Shown: positions 26,348-35,154, numbered from the stretch's first letter. The stretch is DNA of 64,000 nucleotides from Solirubrobacterales bacterium (GCA_023958085.1 JAMLGI010000001.1:372001-436000); one strand, 5' to 3'. The notes: generated from the sequence alone by a model not told the origin. Translations and numbers: made by a program.

Positions 26348-26854
26348 TCAGGCCGGGGCGGCCTGCTTGTCCTCGTAACGCTTGCGGGCGTTGTCGAGGA
26401 CCTCCATCGCCGCGTCCAGCGGGTACCAGCCGTCGACGTCCACGATCTTGCCCTCCGGCTGCTTGTAGACCGAGAAGAAGTGGGAGATCTCCTGCTGGAG
26501 CTGAGTGGCGAGGTCATCCATCGACCGGATGTAGTTCCAGTTCGGATCGGACGAAGGGACACAGAGGATCTTGTCGTCGAGCTCGCCGTCGTCGACCATT
26601 CGGAACAGGCCGATCGGGTAGGACGGGATGATGCAGCCGGGGAAGGTGGGCTCGGAGACACAGACCATTGCGTCAAGCGGGTCGCCGTCCTCGCCCAGGG
26701 TCTGTGGAACCATGCCGTAGTCGACCGGGTAGACCATCGAGGAGAAGAGAAAGCGGTCGAGCTTGATCGCGCCGAGTTCGTCGTCGTACTCGTACTTGTT
26801 GCGGCTCCCCTTGGGAACCTCGATCATGACGTTCAGGATGTCGGATTCGCTCAT
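26348..26854 (-). CDS. ppa: inorganic pyrophosphatase
   Basis: A 168-residue family I (soluble) pyrophosphatase: MIEVPKGSRNKYEYD, YPVDYGMVPQTLGEDGDPLDAMV with the Mg-binding DGDPLD, and a C-terminal FFSVYKQPEG region. It hydrolyses pyrophosphate from biosynthetic reactions in the cytoplasm. A TAGGAT element lies 9 nt upstream of the ATG. It follows zwf on the same strand only if read through from the other direction; in fact zwf lies 12 nt upstream of the window side and ppa lies downstream of it, so zwf end and ppa start are adjacent and ppa has its own promoter inside the zwf 3' end. Confidence 0.96.
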   Translation of the reverse strand: MSESDILNVMIEVPKGSRNKYEYDDELGAIKLDRFLFSSMVYPVDYGMVPQTLGEDGDPLDAMVCVSEPTFPGCIIPSYPIGLFRMVDDGELDDKILCVPSSDPNWNYIRSMDDLATQLQQEISHFFSVYKQPEGKIVDVDGWYPLDAAMEVLDNARKRYEDKQAAPA

Positions 26855-26866
26855 AGACGACAGATC

Positions 26867-28288
26867 CTACCCGCCCAGGACTGATCGTTTGCTTGCGGGC
26901 TCGACCGGCCGCCAGGGCTGATCCCAGCGGCAGACGCCCTCGACCAGACGTCCGGCCTCCTCCGGACCCCAGCTTCCCGGTTCGTAGACGGTCGGAACAG
27001 GGGGGTTTTTCAGCAACGGCTCCACGATTCGCCAGGTGGCCTTGATCGACTCGAACTCGGTGAACAGATCCACCCGCCGATTGAGGGCGTCGTCCAGCAG
27101 GCGCTCGTACGGTTCCGGGTCCTCACCCGGCTTCTTCTCGAAAAGCACCTCGAGATCGGCCGGCTCGAACTCTTCCCGTCCGGGTGTCTTGGCGAAGAAC
27201 CGCATCAGGGCCCCGGGCTGGGGGCTGATCCGGATGACCATCGCATTGTGGTCCGGCGGTCCGTGGTTCGGGCCGACCCCGGTCAGCGGGGGCTTGCGGA
27301 ACACGACCCGGATCTCGGTGTGCTTGATCGGCAGGTTCTTGCCGCTGCGGATGAAGAACGGCACCCCGGACCAGCGCCAGTTGTCGATCGCCAGTTCGAG
27401 TGCCGCGTAGGTCTCCGTCCTCGAATCCGGTTCGACCCCTGCCACATCGAGGTAGCCGTCGTACTGACCGAAGACGCAGCGGGTCGGGTCAACCGGCCGG
27501 ATCGATTCGAACAGTGCCAGTTTCCGGGCCCGGATCGAGTCCGGCTGGTTCGGGCTGGGAGGCTCCATCGCGATCAGCGCCAACACCTGGAGCAGATGGT
27601 TCTGGATCACGTCCCGTACCGTGCCGACCCCGTCATAGAACGATCCCCGGTCCTCGACCCCGAAGTTCTCGGCCATGGTCATCTGCACGTAGGCGACGTG
27701 ATCCCGGTTCCAGACCGGTTCGAGCAGGGTGTTGGCGAAGCGCAGGTAGATGATGTCCATCACCGGTTCCTTGCCCAGAAAGTGATCGATCCTCAGGATC
27801 TGGGACTCATCCAGCACCTGGGTGAGTTCGTTCTGGAGTTTGCGGGCCGAGGCGAGGTCGTGGCCGAACGGCTTCTCGATCACGACCGGCGCGTCGTTGA
27901 CCAGCCCGGCTTGATCGAGACGGCGGATCACCCCGGAAAAGAGCGATGGCGGGATTTCCAGGTAAAAGAGCGGGCTGCCATCCCCGATCTCGGTCCGAAG
28001 TGACTCGTAGGTGGCGGGATCGTCAAAGTCACCGGAAACGAAACGCATCCGGCCGGCAAGCCGGTCGAACACATCGCCTTCGACCGGACCGGTATCGGCC
28101 TCGATCGACTCCCGGGCCCGCTGCCGCATCGTCTCGTGGCCCCAGTCCTGGTTGCGTCCGACCCCGACGATCCGGCAGTCGAGCCGCCCCCGTCGTTCCA
28201 GCCGGTAGAGCGCCGGGAAGGTCATCTTGCGGGCAAGGTCGCCGGTGATCCCGAAAATCACCATCGTGTCGATCTTCGAAGCGCTCAT
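26867..28288 (-). CDS. zwf: glucose-6-phosphate 1-dehydrogenase
   Basis: A 473-residue enzyme with the NADP site MVIFGITGDLARKMTFPALY and the substrate/active-site block RIDHFLGKEPVMDIIYLRFAN (His catalytic). VVIEKPFGHDLASA and FIRSGKNLPIKHTEI are also typical. It oxidises glucose-6-phosphate to 6-phosphogluconolactone, making NADPH. Divergent from gnd-pgl, so all three oxidative pentose-phosphate steps are controlled from one 163-nt intergenic region. The ATG is 6 nt after TAGGCT. Confidence 0.96.
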   Translation of the reverse strand: MSASKIDTMVIFGITGDLARKMTFPALYRLERRGRLDCRIVGVGRNQDWGHETMRQRARESIEADTGPVEGDVFDRLAGRMRFVSGDFDDPATYESLRTEIGDGSPLFYLEIPPSLFSGVIRRLDQAGLVNDAPVVIEKPFGHDLASARKLQNELTQVLDESQILRIDHFLGKEPVMDIIYLRFANTLLEPVWNRDHVAYVQMTMAENFGVEDRGSFYDGVGTVRDVIQNHLLQVLALIAMEPPSPNQPDSIRARKLALFESIRPVDPTRCVFGQYDGYLDVAGVEPDSRTETYAALELAIDNWRWSGVPFFIRSGKNLPIKHTEIRVVFRKPPLTGVGPNHGPPDHNAMVIRISPQPGALMRFFAKTPGREEFEPADLEVLFEKKPGEDPEPYERLLDDALNRRVDLFTEFESIKATWRIVEPLLKNPPVPTVYEPGSWGPEEAGRLVEGVCRWDQPWRPVEPASKRSVLGG

Positions 28289-28294
28289 CGGACC

Positions 28295-28300
28295 AGCCTA
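28295..28300 (-). promoter_or_regulatory. -10 element of zwf
   Basis: TAGGCT on the minus strand, exactly 6 nt before the zwf ATG; leaderless architecture. Confidence 0.55.
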
Positions 28301-28329
28301 ACCCGAAGGGTCTGAAACCAGAAGGAAGT

Positions 28330-28387
28330 CCTCCCCGATGGGCACGTCTGCCGGTCCATCCACCGGTTTACGTGCCCACCGGGGAGG
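28330..28387. repeat. long near-perfect palindrome between divergent zwf and gnd
   Basis: Arms of 18 bp (CCTCCCCGATGGGCACGT and ACGTGCCCACCGGGGAGG, one mismatch) enclose 22 bp that hold a nested stem CCGGT/ACCGG. It lies between the two -10 elements, so if both messages are leaderless it is not transcribed from either promoter and would act as DNA (operator or cruciform). Confidence 0.85.
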
Positions 28388-28439
28388 GGGTGTCTGTTTG
28401 GCGGACCCGGCGATCGCGTGATTCCGAAGGTCCCCGGCG

Positions 28440-28445
28440 TAGGAT
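28440..28445 (+). promoter_or_regulatory. -10 element of gnd
   Basis: TAGGAT, exactly 6 nt before the gnd ATG at 28452. Confidence 0.55.
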
Positions 28446-28451
28446 GGCTTC

Positions 28452-29489
28452 ATGGAGATCGGGATTGTCGGACTTGGTCGGATGGGCGCCAACATCGCGC
28501 GACGGCTGATGCGGGACGGCCACCGCTGCGTCGTTTACGACGTGAACCCGGAGGCCGCCTCGGATCTGGCCGGCGAGGGGGCGGTGCCGGCCACGGATCT
28601 CACTGCCCTCGCGGCGGAGCTGACCCCGCCGCGGGCGGTCTGGGTGATGGTCCCGGCCGGCGAGATCACCGCCGGGACAGTCAGGGCCGTGGGGGCCGAG
28701 CTTGAGTCCGGCGACGTGGTGATCGACGGTGGCAACACCTACTACCGCGACAACATCCGTTTCGCCGAGGAGCTGGGCGAGCGCGGGATCGACCACCTCG
28801 ACTGCGGCACCTCCGGCGGGGTTTTCGGGCTCGACCGCGGCTACTGTCTGATGATCGGCGGTCCGACCGCAGCCTACGAACGGCTTGAGCCGATCTTCGC
28901 CAGCCTGGCCCCCGGGGTCGGGGCGGCGGAACGCACCCCCGGCCGTGATGGTGATCCCGCTCCCGCCGAACAGGGCTATCTCCACTGTGGCGAGGTCGGC
29001 TCCGGGCATTTCGTGAAGATGGTCCACAACGGGATCGAGTACGGAATGATGGCGTCGCTGGCCGAGGGGCTGAACGTGCTGAAAGGCGCCGACGCCGGAC
29101 TGGTCGAGCGGGAGGGTGACGCCGAGACCGCCCCGCTTTCCGACCCCCGCTTTTACCGCTACGAGCTCGATATCGACCAGATCGCCGAGGTCTGGCGTCG
29201 GGGCAGTGTGATCGGCTCCTGGCTGCTCGATCTGACCGCGGCCGCCCTGACCGAATCGCCCCGGCTCGAGGAGTTCTCCGGTCGGGTCTCCGATTCGGGA
29301 GAGGGTCGCTGGACCTCGATCGCCGCGATCGAGGAGGGGGTGCCGGCCCCGGTTCTCACCGCCGCTCTTTACGAACGATTCTCCTCACGGGAACTCGGCG
29401 ATTTTGGCGACCGGGTGCTCTCGGCGATGCGCAAACAGTTCGGCGGACACGACGAGAAGCCGGCGGCCGGAGGCGACGGCCCGGCGTGA
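28452..29489 (+). CDS. gnd: 6-phosphogluconate dehydrogenase, decarboxylating (short form)
   Basis: A 345-residue enzyme, the short form of the family (about 300-350 rather than 470 residues). Coenzyme site MEIGIVGLGRMGANIARRL; VIDGGNTYYRDNIRFAEEL; substrate block DCGTSGGVFGLDRGYCLMIGG; catalytic Lys in GSGHFVKMVHNGIEYGMM. It oxidatively decarboxylates 6-phosphogluconate to ribulose-5-phosphate. pgl follows with a 4-nt overlap, showing an operon. An acidic insert (about residues 155-180) separates the two halves. Confidence 0.95.
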   Translation: MEIGIVGLGRMGANIARRLMRDGHRCVVYDVNPEAASDLAGEGAVPATDLTALAAELTPPRAVWVMVPAGEITAGTVRAVGAELESGDVVIDGGNTYYRDNIRFAEELGERGIDHLDCGTSGGVFGLDRGYCLMIGGPTAAYERLEPIFASLAPGVGAAERTPGRDGDPAPAEQGYLHCGEVGSGHFVKMVHNGIEYGMMASLAEGLNVLKGADAGLVEREGDAETAPLSDPRFYRYELDIDQIAEVWRRGSVIGSWLLDLTAAALTESPRLEEFSGRVSDSGEGRWTSIAAIEEGVPAPVLTAALYERFSSRELGDFGDRVLSAMRKQFGGHDEKPAAGGDGPA

Positions 29490-30160
29490 ACGTGGTCTCC
29501 GTTTCCGACCCCGATACGGCTGCATCGGAAGCGGCCGCCCTGATCACGGCTGCCGGCCGAAAGGCGATCGCCGCGCGGGGGGAGTTCAGCCTGGCGATGA
29601 GTGGCGGCGCCACACCCTGGCGGATGCTGGAACTGCTTGCCGGAAGCGAGCTCGACTGGTCCCGAACGCTGCTTTTCCAGGCGGACGAGCGGATCGCCCC
29701 GTCGGGCAGCCCGGAGCGCAACCTGACTCACATGGTGCTCGCTCTCCCGTTTGCCCTCCAGGCGTCGATCCGCCCGATGCCGGTCGGGACCGACGATCCG
29801 GAGCGGGCGATGCGTCAGTACGGAGAGTCGCTGCCGGACCGGCTCGATCTGATTCACCTCGGGCTGGGGGCGGACGGCCACACCGCCTCCCTGATTCCGG
29901 GGGACCCGGTGCTCGAGATCCGGGACCGTCCGGTCGCGGCAACTGCAACGGTCTACGACGGTACCCGCCGGATGACCCTGACCTACCCGGCGATCAACAA
30001 CGCCCGCGAGATTCTCTTCCTGGTCACCGGCGATGCCAAGCGGACCGCGCTTCGACGCCTGCTGGATGGTGACCGCGGGATCCCCGCGGCCCGGGTGAAG
30101 AACGAGCGGATCAGCGTGGTCGCCGATCATGCGGCAGCCGGAGATGGAGGATCGCGGTGA
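29486..30160 (+). CDS. pgl: 6-phosphogluconolactonase
   Basis: A 224-residue protein of the DevB/Pgl family. FSLAMSGGATPWRMLELL, FQADERIAPSGSPERN and LGLGADGHTASLIPGDP are the family's sugar-phosphate-binding blocks. It hydrolyses 6-phosphoglucono-delta-lactone, linking Zwf and Gnd. Starts with GTG in a GTGA overlap with the gnd stop, and overlaps the next gene in the same way, so the three genes are translationally coupled. Confidence 0.94.
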   Translation: MNVVSVSDPDTAASEAAALITAAGRKAIAARGEFSLAMSGGATPWRMLELLAGSELDWSRTLLFQADERIAPSGSPERNLTHMVLALPFALQASIRPMPVGTDDPERAMRQYGESLPDRLDLIHLGLGADGHTASLIPGDPVLEIRDRPVAATATVYDGTRRMTLTYPAINNAREILFLVTGDAKRTALRRLLDGDRGIPAARVKNERISVVADHAAAGDGGSR

Positions 30161-30846
30161 AGCTGCCCTTTGTTTCACGGGAGTTCGGGGCGGAGCGGTA
30201 CGGGATGCCGATGATCCTGCTGCTGCTGTCGATGGTGGTGATCATGGCGACCCGGTCCGGCGGGACCGCCGCGGCGGTTGCGCTCACCCTGCAGGGTCTC
30301 GCCCTGCTCGCCACCTTCCGGGCGGCCGAGGTCTGGTCGCTGGCCCGCCTCTTCGTCTCGATCCTGATTGTGATTGCGATCGTGCTCGGCTGGACCCGGG
30401 CCTTCTTCGACGAAAGGATCGATCCGGCCGTGGTCCCGGTCGCAACGGTGATCCTGGTCCTGGTGGCGACCCCGGTGATCGTCTTCGGCATTGTCCGGCA
30501 GGCCCGGCGGGACGGCTCAATCACGGTTCACACCCTGTTCGGAACGGTCTGCATCTACCTGCTCGTCAGTCTCGGTTTCGCTTCCGCTTTCGCGGTGATC
30601 GGGCTCAAGTCCGGCACGCACTTCTTTGCCCAGGGCCCCGAGTGGGACTCGCTCCGGGACTGCCTCTACTTCAGCCTGACCACGATCACCACGGCCGGTC
30701 TCGGGGATCTCTCCCCGGCCACCAACCTCGGCCGCGCCCTGACCGCCAGCGAAGCCCTGTTCGGGCAGATCTACATCGTGACCGTGGTCGCCCTGGTGGT
30801 CGGCCGGGTTGGCCGGCGGCCGGTCAGGGACGATCCGGACGAGTGA
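30157..30846 (+). CDS. ion-channel-like protein with variant K+ filter (GLGD)
   Basis: A 229-residue membrane protein with about five or six helices. The C-terminal pore module matches two-helix K+ channels: helix (TVCIYLLVSLGFASAFAVIG), pore loop LYFSLTTITTAGLGDLSPAT, then helix (GQIYIVTVVALVVGRVG). The selectivity filter reads TTAGLGD where K+ channels usually read T[VI]GYGD. Starts GTG in a GTGA overlap with the pgl stop, so it is in the gnd operon. Ion selectivity cannot be predicted. The last 23 nt overlap the convergent gene. Confidence 0.82.
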   Translation: MKLPFVSREFGAERYGMPMILLLLSMVVIMATRSGGTAAAVALTLQGLALLATFRAAEVWSLARLFVSILIVIAIVLGWTRAFFDERIDPAVVPVATVILVLVATPVIVFGIVRQARRDGSITVHTLFGTVCIYLLVSLGFASAFAVIGLKSGTHFFAQGPEWDSLRDCLYFSLTTITTAGLGDLSPATNLGRALTASEALFGQIYIVTVVALVVGRVGRRPVRDDPDE

Positions 30847-32110
30847 CCGAGGGCGAGGACGGGGTCGGCCGCTTCCCGGCCGGGGCCGCCTCCGGACGGG
30901 TCTGACCGGGGGAGACCACCGGAGTCTCCTTGAGGACGAGGAGGCTGGAGGCAATCGCTCCGACCACAAACAGGGCGGTCAGTGACATCCAGCCACCGAA
31001 CTCCATCCCCTGTTGAGGCTTCCAGCCGCTTCTCGGTCCGGTGAGCAGCGCGGTCAGAACGACCACCATCACTACCGGCGAGGCGACCGCGAGGACCTGG
31101 CCGGACACGTCGTCACCTGCCACGAGCAGGGCAAGGATCCAGGTGGCCGCGCAGCCCAGCAGCCCGATCGGCCAGGCCGAACGTGGCTCGCGAGACCACC
31201 ACCAGAGCGAGACCACCAGGGCCAACCCGCCGACCGCCGCCAGGAAGCCGGGCAACGGGGTTTCCCCGGCTGCGGCCGGCCCGTAGTCCGGGTTCAGCCA
31301 GACTCCGAGGCCGGCTGCCGGCGAGACTCCGCCCGCCAGGATCCCTCCGGGCACGTTGCCGGCAAAGGCGAGGGTGAGGATGCTCCCGACGGTCAGGATG
31401 CCGGGCAAAAGGACGGACCGGAAAACGGATTTCGCTGGCCTGGACGAGATCATCCTGTCCACCGCGACCAGAAACGCCAGCAGAAAGAGGGTCGCCGCAA
31501 GCTGCGTGAAGGCTGCTGCCGCATAGGCGGACACAACCAGATAGGGCAGGGCTACCAGGACCCCGGCCAGGGAGCGCTTCCAGCCGTCAAGTCGATCCAC
31601 CGCCTCCCAGGCGGTCCAGGCGAAAACCAGCACGGTCGCCATCAGGAGTCCGGTGAAGACCGACGGTCCGAGGATCCCCACGCCACCGTCGATCCCGAGA
31701 ATGACCACGTGGGAAGGAGCGCCCGCCGCTCCCAGGTCGAAGGACACGAAGACGCCGTCGGTGAGCCCCGGGACCCCCCAGTTGCCGGCGAAGAGGAACG
31801 GGAGGTTGAGCAGCAGGAAGACAACCCCGAGGGTCGTCAGCAGCCCGGGCGAAAGCTCCGGCCGTCCGATCCGGCCGGGGCGGCTGAGGATCGCCGCCGC
31901 GAGCACGGCCAGCGTGATCATCCCGAGCGCCAGAACCGACCGGTCGGGGGAGATCCGGGCCAGAATGGCCTCGAATCCGGCGATCACGGCGAACCCGGCG
32001 GCCGGTTCCAGACCGGTCCAGCGATCCTCCCCGGCGAGTCGGGTGGCCGCCCGCCCGACCAGGGCGGAGCCGGCCAGGATGACCAGGGCGGAAACCCAGC
32101 CGGTCAGCAT
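30824..32110 (-). CDS. hypothetical polytopic membrane protein
   Basis: A 428-residue protein with about 11-12 hydrophobic segments, e.g. VSALVILAGSALVGRAA, TTLGVVFLLLNLPFLFAG, YAAAAFTQLAATLFLLAFLVA, LALVVSLWWW and VMVVVLTALLTG. The topology resembles lipid-linked glycosyltransferases of the GT-C fold, but no D-x-D or other diagnostic motif is convincing. A basic Pro-rich cytoplasmic tail (PEAAPAGKRPTPSSPS) ends the protein. Convergent with the channel gene, overlapping 23 nt. Function unknown. Confidence 0.72.
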   Translation of the reverse strand: MLTGWVSALVILAGSALVGRAATRLAGEDRWTGLEPAAGFAVIAGFEAILARISPDRSVLALGMITLAVLAAAILSRPGRIGRPELSPGLLTTLGVVFLLLNLPFLFAGNWGVPGLTDGVFVSFDLGAAGAPSHVVILGIDGGVGILGPSVFTGLLMATVLVFAWTAWEAVDRLDGWKRSLAGVLVALPYLVVSAYAAAAFTQLAATLFLLAFLVAVDRMISSRPAKSVFRSVLLPGILTVGSILTLAFAGNVPGGILAGGVSPAAGLGVWLNPDYGPAAAGETPLPGFLAAVGGLALVVSLWWWSREPRSAWPIGLLGCAATWILALLVAGDDVSGQVLAVASPVVMVVVLTALLTGPRSGWKPQQGMEFGGWMSLTALFVVGAIASSLLVLKETPVVSPGQTRPEAAPAGKRPTPSSPSVTRPDRP

Positions 32111-32144
32111 CCGGCCTTACCCGGCCCGGTTTCGGATGGCGCGG

Positions 32145-32885
32145 TCAGTGGGCCTCGGCGGCGCGTTCCAGCACCGGGGTCAGGTCCTCGCCGCGCAGCG
32201 GGTCGCCGTGCCCGGCCAGCACCGTCTGCGGTTTCAGGGCAGCCAGTTTCAGGACGGACTCCTTGGCCTTGGCATGATCCCAGGCCCAGGCGGGGTGGGG
32301 AACCTCGGCCACGCCTTCGGGCAGCGGTTTCATCCGGGCCGAGTCGACCAGGTAGATCGTGTCGCTGACCAGGGCGACCCGGTCGGATTCACGCCACAGC
32401 CCGATCAGACCCGGGGCGTGCCCGGGGAAATGGATCACCTCGAAGCCGGCGACCCGGTCACCTTCGCTGACCGTGCCGGCCGGCTCGACCGGGCCACCGT
32501 CCCACCAGGTGAGCAGCAGCGGATAGAGCCACCGGATCGGGGCAACCTCGAGCTTCGAGAGGTGGGCGTACGGGCTGCGGTGTGCCGGTGAGCGGAGATC
32601 GTCCACCTCGTCGGGATGGCAGTAAACCGGGATCCCGGCGCGGGAGGCGGTGCCCCGGTGATCGGCATGGGCGTGACCCAGGACCAGCCGTTCGATCCCG
32701 CCGAACTCCGCCGCGACCCGTCGGTTGGCCCGGGCCATCGATTTGGTTCCGGCGTCGAACTGGACGATCTCCCCGTCCGGTCCCCGCAGGAAGTAGATGT
32801 TCATCGCCCGCTTGAGGTCACCCCGCATCAGCCAGACGCCATCGGCCACCTCTTCCAGGCCGGCAGGCGGGTTCTTCACGCTCAC
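32145..32885 (-). CDS. metallo-beta-lactamase-fold hydrolase
   Basis: A 246-residue MBL-fold protein. The zinc motif is VLGHAHADHRGTASRAG (HxHxDH); VIHFPGHAPGLIGLW holds the next His, ALVSDTIY the Asp ligand, and TVLAGHGDPL the last His. Likely a zinc hydrolase (lactonase, thioesterase or glyoxalase II-like); substrate unknown. Starts GTG at 32885, with GGAGGG about 9 nt upstream. Divergent from a 42-codon ORF. Confidence 0.87.
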   Translation of the reverse strand: MSVKNPPAGLEEVADGVWLMRGDLKRAMNIYFLRGPDGEIVQFDAGTKSMARANRRVAAEFGGIERLVLGHAHADHRGTASRAGIPVYCHPDEVDDLRSPAHRSPYAHLSKLEVAPIRWLYPLLLTWWDGGPVEPAGTVSEGDRVAGFEVIHFPGHAPGLIGLWRESDRVALVSDTIYLVDSARMKPLPEGVAEVPHPAWAWDHAKAKESVLKLAALKPQTVLAGHGDPLRGEDLTPVLERAAEAH

Positions 32886-32941
32886 TTCAGCTTCCCTCCG
32901 GTTCTTCTACTCTGCCCGATGTGCCCGTCAACTGGAGAATC

Positions 32942-33070
32942 ATGATGGTCGTGATCTGCCTCTTCCTGGTCGCCTCGGTGATTATCGGGGCGATTCGTCT
33001 CACGACCACCCCGGTCGAGATGTTCGGCTCCGAGTTTCAGGGCCTGCCGAAATCGCAGTTTCCCAGATAA
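32942..33070 (+). CDS. small single-pass membrane protein (42 aa)
   Basis: A 42-codon frame too short for most gene finders. It begins MMVVICLFLVASVIIGAIR, one clean membrane helix, followed by a short polar tail rich in Thr, Pro and Phe. ATG is 4 nt after GGAGA. An in-frame GTG at 32921 is possible but lacks a ribosome site. It lies divergent from the MBL gene and upstream of a Usp gene. No family recognised; existence inferred from helix, start and ribosome-binding site. Confidence 0.5.
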   Translation: MMVVICLFLVASVIIGAIRLTTTPVEMFGSEFQGLPKSQFPR

Positions 33071-33166
33071 CCGGATGCAGGCCGGTCCGCCCGACCATCG
33101 TCTCGTGCAAGGCTGGGCTCCTGACCCGGCAGTAGTATCCGTCCTGCCCCCGAAGAACGGAGTTTC

Positions 33167-33616
33167 ATGCCCCTGTTCAAGCGCATAGTCGTAGGTACCG
33201 ACGGGTCGGATTCGGCCCGGGAGGCAGTTCGCCAGGCGGCGGAACTGGCTCGGCTTTCGAGTGCCGAGCTGATCGTCGTCAGTGCGTACGAGCCGGTGCC
33301 CCCGCGGCGGTCCGAGCTGGAGAGCCGGGGTGCCCCGGATGACGTTTCGCATGAGTTCGGCCCGCGTGAGGAGGTCAACTTCATCCTTGAGGCCGCATCC
33401 TCGATCGCTGCCGAATCCGGAGTCGAAGCGACCCTGCGTCCCCGGGACGGAGATCCGGCCGACGCGATCCTGACCGTTGCCGACGAGGTGGATGCCGATC
33501 TGATCGTGGTCGGAAACAGGGGCATGACCGGGGCCCGGCGCTTCCTGCTCGGTTCGGTGCCGAACAAGGTTTCGCATCACGCGCCCTGCTCGGTCCAGAT
33601 CGCCCGGACTACCTGA
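33167..33616 (+). CDS. universal stress protein
   Basis: A 149-residue UspA protein: KRIVVGTDGSDSAREAVRQA at the start, VVSAYEPVP, then the ATP-binding block IVVGNRGMTGARRFLLGSVP (G-x2-G-x9-G-S) and HHAPCSVQIAR at the end. Of the ATP-binding type. It has its own promoter (TAGTAT about 33 nt upstream) and a GGAG site before the ATG, unlike the leaderless genes around it. Convergent with the subtilase gene, 0 nt between stops. Confidence 0.95.
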   Translation: MPLFKRIVVGTDGSDSAREAVRQAAELARLSSAELIVVSAYEPVPPRRSELESRGAPDDVSHEFGPREEVNFILEAASSIAAESGVEATLRPRDGDPADAILTVADEVDADLIVVGNRGMTGARRFLLGSVPNKVSHHAPCSVQIARTT

Positions 33617-35125
33617 TCAGCCGGCCTTCACCGCGGGATTGACCGCCCGCCCGAGGTCGACGATCCCGGCTCCGTAGCCGGATGCCCGGTCACCCCTGGC
33701 CCAGGCCGGCAGCCGCGCGGTCCCGGTCAGCCTTCGGATCACCTGGGCCGGACCACGCTTCCCGGTCAATGACCTTGATGCGATGACCGCGGCCGCTGCA
33801 CCGGCGACGTGGGCAGCGGCCATCGAGGTGCCGACCCAGCCCGACTCGATGCCGAACCAGTCGGGGATTCCGGCGATCATTCCCACCTGCATGATCGACC
33901 GGTTGCGGGCCTTGTACGGGCAGTCGGAGTAGCCACGCCCGCCACCGGGAGCAGCGAGGTCCACCTTGCTGCTGCGAAACGAGTAGGTGCCGACGCATCC
34001 GGCCTCGGTCGTGCCGCCGACCGAGATCACCCGGGGGGAGGTCGCCGGCAGTGAGGGGCAGTCCTGGGCGCTCCGGTTGCCGGACGAGCCCACCAGCACC
34101 GCGCCCTTCCGGTAGGCGTATCGGATGGCGCTTTCGAGCGCCGGAATTCTGGCTCCGCAGCCGAAGTTGAGTGACATCGTGATCACCCTGGCACCGTGGT
34201 CTGCCGCCCAGCGGATCCCGGCGATGATGTTCGCGGTGCTGCCATGACCGCCAGAGTCCATCACCCGAACCGGGAGGATCTTCGCCCGGTAGGCGATCCC
34301 GGTCATGCCCATGCGGTTGTTCGTTGTCTGGGCGATGGTCGAGGCGATGTGGGTGCCGTGGCCGTTGCGGTCCAGCGGCAGCCGGTTCTTCCGCACAAAG
34401 TCGTAGCCGGGCAGGAAGCGGTTCGGTGAAAGGTCCGGATCCCGGCGGAACCCCGGTTTCAGGTTGCGGTAGGCGATCCCGGTATCCAGCACCGCGATCC
34501 TGACTCCGGATGCCCCTGGACGACCGGCCTTTCGCAGGTGCTGCCACGCTCTGAGTACGTTCATGCCACCACGCGACCGTGGGCCGGTGGCGGCGGTTTT
34601 CGGATGGCAGAAGTTGCCGCACGGCAGGAAGTTCCACTGTCGTTCCATCCAGCCCCCGGCCCGTCCGCGTCGTCCCGGGTTCACGCCGGGATCGTCGGGC
34701 CTCCAGCCGGAAATCCGGGCGATGAAGTTCGGGGATGCATCCCGCACCGCCGACTTCTCCTCGAGCAGGTCGGCCACCCGTTCCGGATCGCTGGCCGGCG
34801 GGATTTCCAGGGTTTTCGGCTCGCTCTCCCCGGCGAGGGTGACCAGAACCTCGCCCCGGGCGTACTCGGCGCCACCCTCGGTCTGACCGACCCCGTGGGG
34901 CGCGGTCGCTTCGGTCACCGTCCCGGTGAGCCCTGTCGCGGTGCCATCGTCGGGCGAGACCGCGGCATTTGCCGCGCCGCCGGAGACAACTGCGAGGCTG
35001 CCGCAGGCCAGTGCCAGAAGCAGGGTGAGGGCAGGAATGATCTTGCGGGGGGTGACGTTGGTCAAGAGTCGAGGGGTGGAGGGAACATCGACCGGGCTTC
35101 GGTCCGGGGGTTGCCTCACCCCCAT
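33617..35125 (-). CDS. secreted subtilisin-like serine peptidase (S8)
   Basis: A 502-residue preproprotease. Signal segment about residues 30-54 (PALTLLLALACGSLAVVSGG), propeptide with a fervidolysin-like block (ARGEVLVTLAG, DLLEEKSAVRDASPNFIARI), then the catalytic domain with Asp (VRIAVLDTGIAYRN), His (DRNGHGTHIASTIA), oxyanion Asn (VLVGSSGNRSAQD) and Ser (GWVGTSMAAAHVAGAA). Secreted protease, unlike the variant subtilase at 2892. The frame extends to 35638, but that part is antisense to tadA. The ATG at 35125 precedes a plausible N-terminus. Confidence 0.92.
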   Translation of the reverse strand: MGVRQPPDRSPVDVPSTPRLLTNVTPRKIIPALTLLLALACGSLAVVSGGAANAAVSPDDGTATGLTGTVTEATAPHGVGQTEGGAEYARGEVLVTLAGESEPKTLEIPPASDPERVADLLEEKSAVRDASPNFIARISGWRPDDPGVNPGRRGRAGGWMERQWNFLPCGNFCHPKTAATGPRSRGGMNVLRAWQHLRKAGRPGASGVRIAVLDTGIAYRNLKPGFRRDPDLSPNRFLPGYDFVRKNRLPLDRNGHGTHIASTIAQTTNNRMGMTGIAYRAKILPVRVMDSGGHGSTANIIAGIRWAADHGARVITMSLNFGCGARIPALESAIRYAYRKGAVLVGSSGNRSAQDCPSLPATSPRVISVGGTTEAGCVGTYSFRSSKVDLAAPGGGRGYSDCPYKARNRSIMQVGMIAGIPDWFGIESGWVGTSMAAAHVAGAAAAVIASRSLTGKRGPAQVIRRLTGTARLPAWARGDRASGYGAGIVDLGRAVNPAVKAG

Positions 35126-35154
35126 AACACCGGCTCCGGCCTGTGGTTGCTCTG

